DNA of 64,000 nt from Vicia villosa (Eukaryota > Streptophyta > Magnoliopsida > Fabales > Fabaceae): the NCBI RefSeq assembly GCF_029867415.1, contig NC_081182.1, positions 16,552,497-16,616,496 on the forward strand. The letters run 5' to 3'. Below the pieces are notes generated by a model. The model searched no databases. It was not told where the DNA came from and was given only the letters and a program-made list of their open reading frames with translations. The position numbers and the translations under genes were made by a program. This document shows positions 58,337 to 64,000 of this stretch, piece by piece (the first letter of the stretch is position 1; every line of letters begins with the position of its first letter).

Positions 58337-60529
58337 TGATTACATGAATATGGTCCAATATCTAAATATTTCAAATTGTATGAGGTGGAGAATTTTAGAA
58401 AAATCAAAAAATAATGTTGTGGTTGTTACTCATAGTTTAGAAAAATTATTAATAGAATCCCAATAAAATAGGGGAAAAACAGGGGCACTATACTACCAAC
58501 AAAGCTACAAAAATACACAAGAACACAATCAAGAGAAGTCGAAGCCACTCAAACCACTAGTAGTTCAAAAATAGGATAGATTCTCAAGGTATCTAGAGAT
58601 GGCACAAGAGTTTCCCACACACCTACCAAATACCATTTCTAAGTCAAAATGGTATTCATGTCTTTCTCGACTTGGTATCACCGAAATATAAAAAAAAACT
58701 AAATCATTTAGAATTTTCAAATCAACCATACGACAACATGCCAGATTATCATAACATCCCGCAATATATTAACTCTAATATCCCACAATATATTAACTCT
58801 AATCCACTATTCACCTAAAAATATTTCATTTGTAATCTTTAGTCATGTTTCATTTTTCAACTCATCAATAATTTTTTTCTCTTATGTAAATCACAATTGA
58901 GAATAATAAACTTCAATATATACTAGTCATATTACAAACTTTGAATTATAAATAATTTATATATATAATTAATTGTAAAAAATGTAAAATGCATTATAGG
59001 AAGACAGATATACCTCAATCAAACTTAGATATATTAGAAAATTAAATTATAGACAAAAAATATTTTTTCTCATAATTCTTCATAAAAGAAACATTAACCA
59101 CTACAAAAACTACCATTACACTCTAACAACTCCATTCTCACACGCTCTTTCTTATCTTTTATTTTTATCATCATCTTTGTAATTTCATCTTCTTCCTATT
59201 GGGTGTATATGTGTTGTGTATTGTAATCGCATTTTCCAATAAAATTAATTTAAATTATACTACTTTATGCGATTATTTAAAATATTATTACTACTTAAGA
59301 AAAATTAAAAAAGAAAAAATATAAATAAATGATTTAAATAAATCTTTTTAGTTTAGTTAAAGTTTTAATCATTTATTTTATTTAATTCACGAAATTAGTT
59401 TCATTATTTTAAATTCAAAAAATGTTGGTTTCATCTCAATTTTTGGATGTGTCAATTTTTTAACTTATAATATTTATCTATAATATTCTACAAAAATTTA
59501 CTATATGATTATTTATCCTGCATTACAAATAATTCATCATTTTAAAAAACACATTGTCAATATTAACGGTAAGAACGTGAGAAAATATTGATACTTTTAG
59601 AATATAAAATAAAAAGATTATCTCAATAAATCAAATAAAATAATATGATCAAAATTATAATTAAATAGAAAATAGAAAAGTATTATACCAAACTTTAATA
59701 TTAACCTAGGATACAATTGCTTTGAAGCCATTAAGCCCCCTTAAAGAATAAAATGAGTAATATTAATGAATATTAATAGATATTCGTATTCAATTATGTG
59801 ATTAAACTTCTCTAAAGTGAACAACTTGTGTTAAAGAGTAAAATATAATATGTATTGATAAATAAATTATAAATGAGTAAGTTTACCGTTGATTTAATCA
59901 CTTAACTAGCTATTCACTTTAAACTAGATAAACTTATTTCATTAACATTATAAATATTTAATTATTATTATCATTATTATTTATGCAATACATAGTATTC
60001 ATGATGCAAAATATGATATATTCGTGAAGTGCATTATTGTGAGGTTAAAACATCTAACTTTTCTTTTATATGAGAAGAAAGAAAGAAATGATTAAGTTAT
60101 AAAATACTGTACTACAACTTTATGAAGGTTTCAATAGAATCTCTTTAAAAAAAATCTTTGGATCATGAATCGTAATTGAATTAATAACTTTACTTATTTA
60201 ACATGTAATTAAAATAGATTTTGAAGTAATTAATTGATTTTAGTAAAAATCTGATGACATGTAGATTATTATTATTGAGAAAACAAAATTATGTTCTTTT
60301 CAAAGTTTAAATGCAAAGTCTTTTAAAATTTTTAAAATCTAAGTTAAGATTTTAAGAGTCGAAGAAGAGCTCCACAATATCAATAATTTAAAGAAAAAAA
60401 ATTCAACAAAAGGCTTTTTAGAACTTATCTTATCAACTATATTAATTGCTGCTTAAATATTTGTTAAACTTGTAAATCTAAATTCATATTATTACAAAAA
60501 AAAAATCATATTAATTCTCATATTTATAA
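58337..60529. other. Very AT-rich intergenic DNA, no gene seen
   Basis: A direct repeat ATCCCRCAATATATTAACTC (58755 and 58780) is the only structure noted. The first ~100 bp may continue the disrupted plus-strand copia remnant. Confidence 0.45.
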
Positions 60530-60782
60530 ATAATTAAATATAATTATATCATTAATATTTAAAACATTTTAATTCATTAAGTAAAAAAATATGTTCACTT
60601 ATTAAAAAAATATGTTCACTTATTTAAAACATTTTAATTCATTAATATTTAAAACATTTTAATTCATTAAGTAAAAAAATATGTTCACTTATTAATTCTC
60701 ATATTTATAAATAATTAAATATAATTATATCATTAATATTTAAAACATTTTAATTCATTAAGTAAAAAAATATGTTCACTTA
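60530..60782. repeat. AT-rich tandem repeat with nested duplications
   Basis: The block ATTAATATTTAAAACATTTT AATTCATTAAGTAAAAAAAT ATGTTCACTT is present about three times (60550, 60644, 60733), and the longer unit beginning ATTCTCATATTTATAAATAA is present twice (60515 and 60694). It runs directly into the tRNA-like segment at 60783. Confidence 0.85.
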
Positions 60783-60890
60783 AAATGTGTGGTCTAGCGG
60801 TGAAACGCTTGGGACTTGAGAGTGTGCTCCTCTCAAGGTTTCAGCTTCGAAACCCGCTAGATACAAATTGCTTATTAAAAAAAAATTAAA
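60783..60890 (+). repeat. tRNA-like / SINE-like segment
   Basis: TGGTCTAGCGGTGAAACG looks like a pol III A-box and GCTTCGAAACCC like a B-box, about 50 bp apart, followed by an A-rich tail (60877-60885). Three stems are exact: 60793-60800 with 60854-60861 (TCTAGCGG/CCGCTAGA), 60815-60822 with 60830-60837 (CTTGAGAG/CTCTCAAG, seven-base loop), and 60838-60842 with 60849-60853 (GTTTC/GAAAC). The last two abut each other and the closing stem. There is no D-arm pairing and the T-loop does not align with a canonical tRNA, so I do not call a functional tRNA gene. Confidence 0.5.
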
Positions 60891-61183
60891 TCTTATAATT
60901 ATATTTATCAAAAATATAATTTTTTCAATTATATAAAATTTGTAAAAATATATATTCTACTTAAAATCGTCCAACACAGAAGTGATATATCTAATAGAAA
61001 TTCAGGCTTACAATTATTTTATATATTTAATGTGTATAACAATCTCTTTTACATGACATGTCATGTCATGCATGACTCAAAAATCATACTTAATATATGA
61101 AGAATGATGAAATGGAGTCATATTTAGCATATCAAGAATGAGAAAAATGTGTATTCTTTATCGTATTTATTGAGGGTATCATG
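60891..61183. other. AT-rich spacer
   Basis: Contains the short palindromic run ACATGACATGTCATGTCATG at 61052-61071. Otherwise nothing recognised. Confidence 0.4.
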
Positions 61184-61908
61184 TAGAGCTATCCAAATGG
61201 GCTTAGTCCATATGGACTGGTCCGTCAAGTTCAAAAAACCATAGGACTTAGCTCTTCATAAATTACCCGAACCAACTCATAAATTACCCGAACTTGTTTA
61301 TTTACGGGTATATCCAACACAACCTGCAACAACCCATATAGTTTTGGGTCGGATATCAGGTTTGAGTTTTGCAACCCGTGGACTCGTTGACCCAACCCAT
61401 TTATGTTACATTAGTAATTTCTTATTTTTTATTATTATTTTAAATAGAAATATAAAATTATTATCTCAGTACTAACCATAGTTTTTCTTATTTTAAGACT
61501 AAATGTTATTTCTTATTTTCTTTTGTATCATTTCCAACTTACGTATTTTATAAAAATAATGTGTCTTGTGGAATTTTATACTATTATCTAGTGTTATGTC
61601 ATGTTGTATGTCATGTTGATAAATATTATTAGATATTATTTGATATTCTTCATCCATTTTTTGTATTAGAAATGAGTATAAATATATTGAATTGTGTTAC
61701 AATATTTTTAAATTGAAAAAAATTATTATTTTTTTAATTTGAAACACAACCCACAAACCCAACCCAACCCATAAATGAATGGGTCGGTTCAGGATGGTTT
61801 TGATAATGAAATTGCGCATTGGATGGCGAATCCAACCCATTAAAGTTTGAACGGGTTGGGTAACGAGTAAGGCTAAACCCGACCCAACCCAACCCATATA
61901 CACCCCTA
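61184..61908. mobile_element. hAT-like repeat, limits uncertain
   Basis: Starts TAGAGCTATCCAAATGGGCT and ends CCCATATACACCCCTA, ends of the same style as the TAGGGGTGT/TAGAGYTGT elements at 43, 45 and 47 kb. GGGTTGGGT-rich shoulders enclose an AT-rich core. No 8-bp duplicate is found (GTATCATG versus ATTAAAAC), so the two ends may belong to different insertions. Confidence 0.5.
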
Positions 61909-61920
61909 ATTAAAACTTAG

Positions 61921-62287
61921 ACTCTAGCAGATGATTCTGGACGTTCAAGCATCTCCATGACGTCGTCGACAGATCTTGTGAGATTCACTTACAACTAGAG
62001 GCCCCTTAATTATCTTACGGCAGTATGATTTCCACATGGCCTGCATATCGACATCACACTTTAACTCAACAACGTCGTAACTTACCCTTCCATTAACATC
62101 CATGCTCTAGTCATCACAGTACGAGATCTTACTCACCACCTTGTTATAAGTTTCAGGCAATTTTTCATTAAACCAGGATGTCAATGGTTCAAGGTTCCAG
62201 CATCCATCTGGAATGAGAAACTTCACGGGATCTTTCTTTCCAATGAAGTACACTACTGCGTCCACCAAAAAATTATAAAGAGACATT
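61921..62287 (-). pseudogene. Unidentified coding remnant
   Basis: Minus-strand reading from 62287 gives MSLYNFLVDAVVYFIGKKDP, VKFLIPDGCWNLEPLTSWFN, EKLPETYNKVVSKISYCDD, a stop, SMDVNGRVSYDVVELKCDVD and MQAMWKSYCRKIIKGPLVV before fading out. The long near-open run with ordinary protein composition, broken by one stop, looks like a real gene fragment. It may derive from a Mutator-type transposase N-terminus or another legume repeat protein, but I do not recognise it securely. Confidence 0.45.
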
Positions 62288-62351
62288 TTGAAAATCTGAT
62301 GTTTTTCTCAACAACATATGACCCTTATTTATAGTGCTGAGGATTCATTAT

Positions 62352-62450
62352 GGGCCCATTCAAAACTGTCGGTGCAATCACACCCGTTCAAAAATGTCAG
62401 TGCAATCACACCCATTCAAAACTGTTAGTGCAATCACACTCATTCAAATG
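62352..62450. repeat. 28-bp tandem repeat, about four units
   Basis: Units follow CCCATTCAAAACTGTCGGTG plus CAATCACA, with substitutions, and the last unit is partial. There are no spacers, so it is a minisatellite and not a CRISPR-like array. Confidence 0.85.
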
Positions 62451-62598
62451 GTCCAGCATCAAAAGCAGGAACTAGAACCTCTCTACGCACATCACGTGGG
62501 GGCGACACCAACCGAGGAATAGACACACGATAATACCACTCCAGATATATATCAACAGTTTCAAATGGAAATCTGGCTGGTGATGTCTGTCTAATCGC

Positions 62599-62764
62599 CT
62601 TGTGGATGCATCTCTGAAAAGTCCAAAATTAAAAAAATAGGTTTGTTCGGAGATGCATATCCGAAAGACCCCAGATTTTTAAAAAATAAGTGAATTCGGA
62701 GATGCATCTCCGAAAACACCTCTAAAAAAACAAAATGTGGTGCGTTCAGAGATGCATCTCCGAA
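62599..62764. repeat. Array of a 20-bp palindrome at ~50-bp spacing
   Basis: TTCGGAGATGCATCTCCGAA occurs perfectly at 62695-62714. One-mismatch forms are at 62646-62665 and 62745-62764, and a weaker form at about 62600-62618, so starts fall 47-50 bp apart. The sequence is its own reverse complement. The spacers are A-rich. Degenerate relatives occur near 63774, 63859-63878 and 50874. Confidence 0.88.
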
Positions 62765-62834
62765 TTCAGGAGGTAAAAAAGGAATTGCGCTTGAGACCCC
62801 TGAGAAGGTATATGGGTGGAAAGAGAAATTCCCT

Positions 62835-63323
62835 AATATTTATATTATCTTACTCCAAAATAACACATTGATTTTTCTCACCTCACTAAATTTTATCTCT
62901 ATTTTATTCAATCTTTTTCTTTTAAATACTATACATTAATATAATCAACATTCTTTCATCGTATTATATTAGTTTTTCTCTTATGTTAAATATTCAAGTA
63001 TTATTTTATACAATTTAGACATATATTATATTTAGAAGCACATTATAGTATTTATAAGAGATAATATAGTACTTAAAATTGTATTATATTTATAATAAAA
63101 TAATTTTTAATTTTATTTATAATAAATATTATGGAGTTTTTATTTTAATTTTTTAAAATAAAACCCGTTTAGGTTCGGATTGCCCAAATCTCGTGAAGGG
63201 ATGGACTCAGATAGTAATTCTCGAGCCCATATTACACAAGGCCTTTTTAGAGCAGCCTTAAAAAATCTAGGATCCGCCAGGGCCGGCCCGTTTAAGGCCA
63301 AATAGTCTATTTTGACAGCTCTA
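62835..63323. mobile_element. Second, inverted copy of the 43-kb hAT-like element (truncated)
   Basis: The reverse complement of this segment matches 43046-43570 in order: the terminal TAGAGCTGTCAAAATAGACT, the GGGCCG-rich shoulder, then AACATAAGAGAAAAACTAAT, ATATTAATGTATRRTATTTA and AGTGAGGTGAGAAAAATCAA. The terminus is at 63323. The other end stops near 62835 without a TIR, so this copy is truncated. The frame at 63140-63364 is spurious. Confidence 0.8.
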
Positions 63324-63329
63324 GTCTCA

Positions 63330-63858
63330 TGCATGCGAATGATGACATTCTTTGTGATATACATGACTTAAAGAATTATACTTAATATATGAGAATGGTA
63401 AGAAATCAATCGTGTGTGATTTATCAATTATTCTAAATTGATTTTACAATTTAATTTAATAATGTATTAACTGTGTTTTTATTTATCCAAAAACACTTAA
63501 ATAAGATGGTAAGAAATCTCTTCCTATTTAATTAGAAGTTTTCAAACTCATTCCTAAACACCTCAAATTTGTTGTTAAAGTTTCACCAATGCGCATAGAT
63601 AAAAAATTACGATAATTTAATTATATGGATGTATCATATTTTAGCTGACCCAAAGTAATAAGAATCTTAGAGTCTGTCTTCTAGAAGTTCAACATGAAAT
63701 TTATGGGAATTTCTCATTGCATCCTTATATCTTCTCTCAGGCCCTTAACAAAATGTCAAAAGTGTCTCTATTTTTAGGGATATATCTCCGGACGCACCAA
63801 ATCCCATATTTTGTTAAAATTTAGTTTGAAGATACATCTCCAATTTTTTTTAGGTTAA
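63330..63858. other. Intergenic, degenerate palindrome copies
   Basis: Includes TAGGGATATATCTCCGGACG (63775) and GAAGATACATCTCCAA (near 63828), relatives of the 20-bp palindrome. No gene seen. Confidence 0.45.
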
Positions 63859-63886
63859 TTCGGAGATCTATATTCGAAAAATACAC

Positions 63887-64000
63887 CTGAAAAAGCAGCA
63901 CAATATTGGCTCCTTCATATGTGCAGGCAGAAACATAAACTGCAAATAACTCAGGTAGACCACTGCTAGTAAGATAACCATGACCGCCACATAGTTTACG
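63887..64000 (-). CDS. Acyl-CoA oxidase, partial (one exon, runs off the window)
   Basis: Peroxisomal acyl-CoA oxidases catalyse the first, FAD-dependent step of beta-oxidation. The minus strand from 64000 reads RKLCGGHGYLTSSGLPELFA, then VYVSACTYEGANIVLLFQ, 38 codons without a stop. It ends with CAG followed by GTGTAT, a good donor site, at 63885-63887. This is the conserved C-terminal CGGHGY...GLPELFAVYVPACTYEGDN segment of the family. Two family-typical residues differ: Pro to Ser in VYVPACTYEG, and Asp to Ala in YEGDN. A decaying copy is therefore possible. A relative of the legume palindrome repeat (63859-63878) sits just inside the presumed intron. The rest of the gene, if present, lies to the right of the window. 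Confidence 0.75.

Noticed and set aside
60783..60870. Canonical tRNA gene
   Set aside because: A tRNA-like fold exists, but D-arm pairing is missing and the T-loop and T-stem do not fit a canonical tRNA, so only a tRNA-like/SINE-like call is made.
61184..61908. A clean hAT element with target duplication
   Set aside because: The terminal motifs look right, but the flanking octamers do not match, so it is listed only as hAT-like with uncertain limits.
62352..62450. CRISPR-like repeats
   Set aside because: The 28-bp units are directly adjacent with no unique spacers, and this is plant nuclear DNA. It is a minisatellite.

Overview
This is nuclear plant DNA, almost certainly from a legume with a repeat-rich genome (Fabaceae, probably the pea/vetch/medick group; this is inference). 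Supporting signs are AT-rich DNA, spliced genes with GT-AG introns, chloroplast- and mitochondrion-targeted housekeeping proteins, nested Ty3/gypsy and Ty1/copia elements, L1-type LINEs, MITEs, and an Ogre-type LTR retrotransposon with the TGTCATACCCC LTR start and a tRNA-Arg-type primer site.

Layout: (1) 1-6.4 kb holds the possible 3' end of a gene entering from the left, an unrecognised 108-aa two-helix membrane ORF, a diverged local duplication, and an intronless minus-strand gene for mitochondrial ribosomal protein bTHXm. (2) 7.1-24.2 kb is a decayed minus-strand Ty1/copia polyprotein split inside its reverse transcriptase by a complete 14,645-bp Ogre-like element (7890-22534, TSD CGACC). 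That element has 3.96-kb near-identical LTRs and a gag gene but no recognisable pol. (3) 24.2-29 kb is repeat debris with a field of GATTYRAATC palindromes and a 348-bp hAT MITE. (4) 29.1-33.7 kb is an intact ten-exon gene for tRNA-dihydrouridine(47) synthase (DUS3, 698 aa). (5) 35.0-36.7 kb is an intronless minus-strand gene for plastid amidophosphoribosyltransferase (559 aa). (6) 38-48 kb is a transposon graveyard: a truncated LINE, a Stowaway MITE, a Mutator MITE, a FAR1/MULE pseudogene broken by a hAT-like element and by a 514-bp TRIM, and further hAT-like elements. (7) 48.5-50.5 kb is a three-exon minus-strand gene for a plastid RbfA-family protein. (8) 51.5-63.9 kb holds a degenerate L1 LINE, copia remnants (one with an internal deletion), AT-rich tandem repeats, a tRNA-like fold, an inverted second copy of the 43-kb hAT-like element, and an array of a perfect 20-bp palindrome. 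(9) The window ends in a minus-strand exon of a peroxisomal acyl-CoA oxidase.

The host genes are unrelated housekeeping functions (organelle translation, tRNA modification, purine synthesis, beta-oxidation) and do not form a pathway. The amidophosphoribosyltransferase and RbfA genes are, from memory, neighbours in Arabidopsis (At4g34740 and At4g34730), so a conserved pair seems to have been pushed 12 kb apart by insertions.

The most unusual signal is in the 3' part of the Ogre-like element (17763-18283). About fifteen tandem units each form a short stem around a constant TTC(C)AGTAAAAG loop, and the stem bases change in complementary pairs between units (CATC/GATG, TACC/GGTA, CACC/GGTG), as expected if an RNA hairpin array is being maintained.
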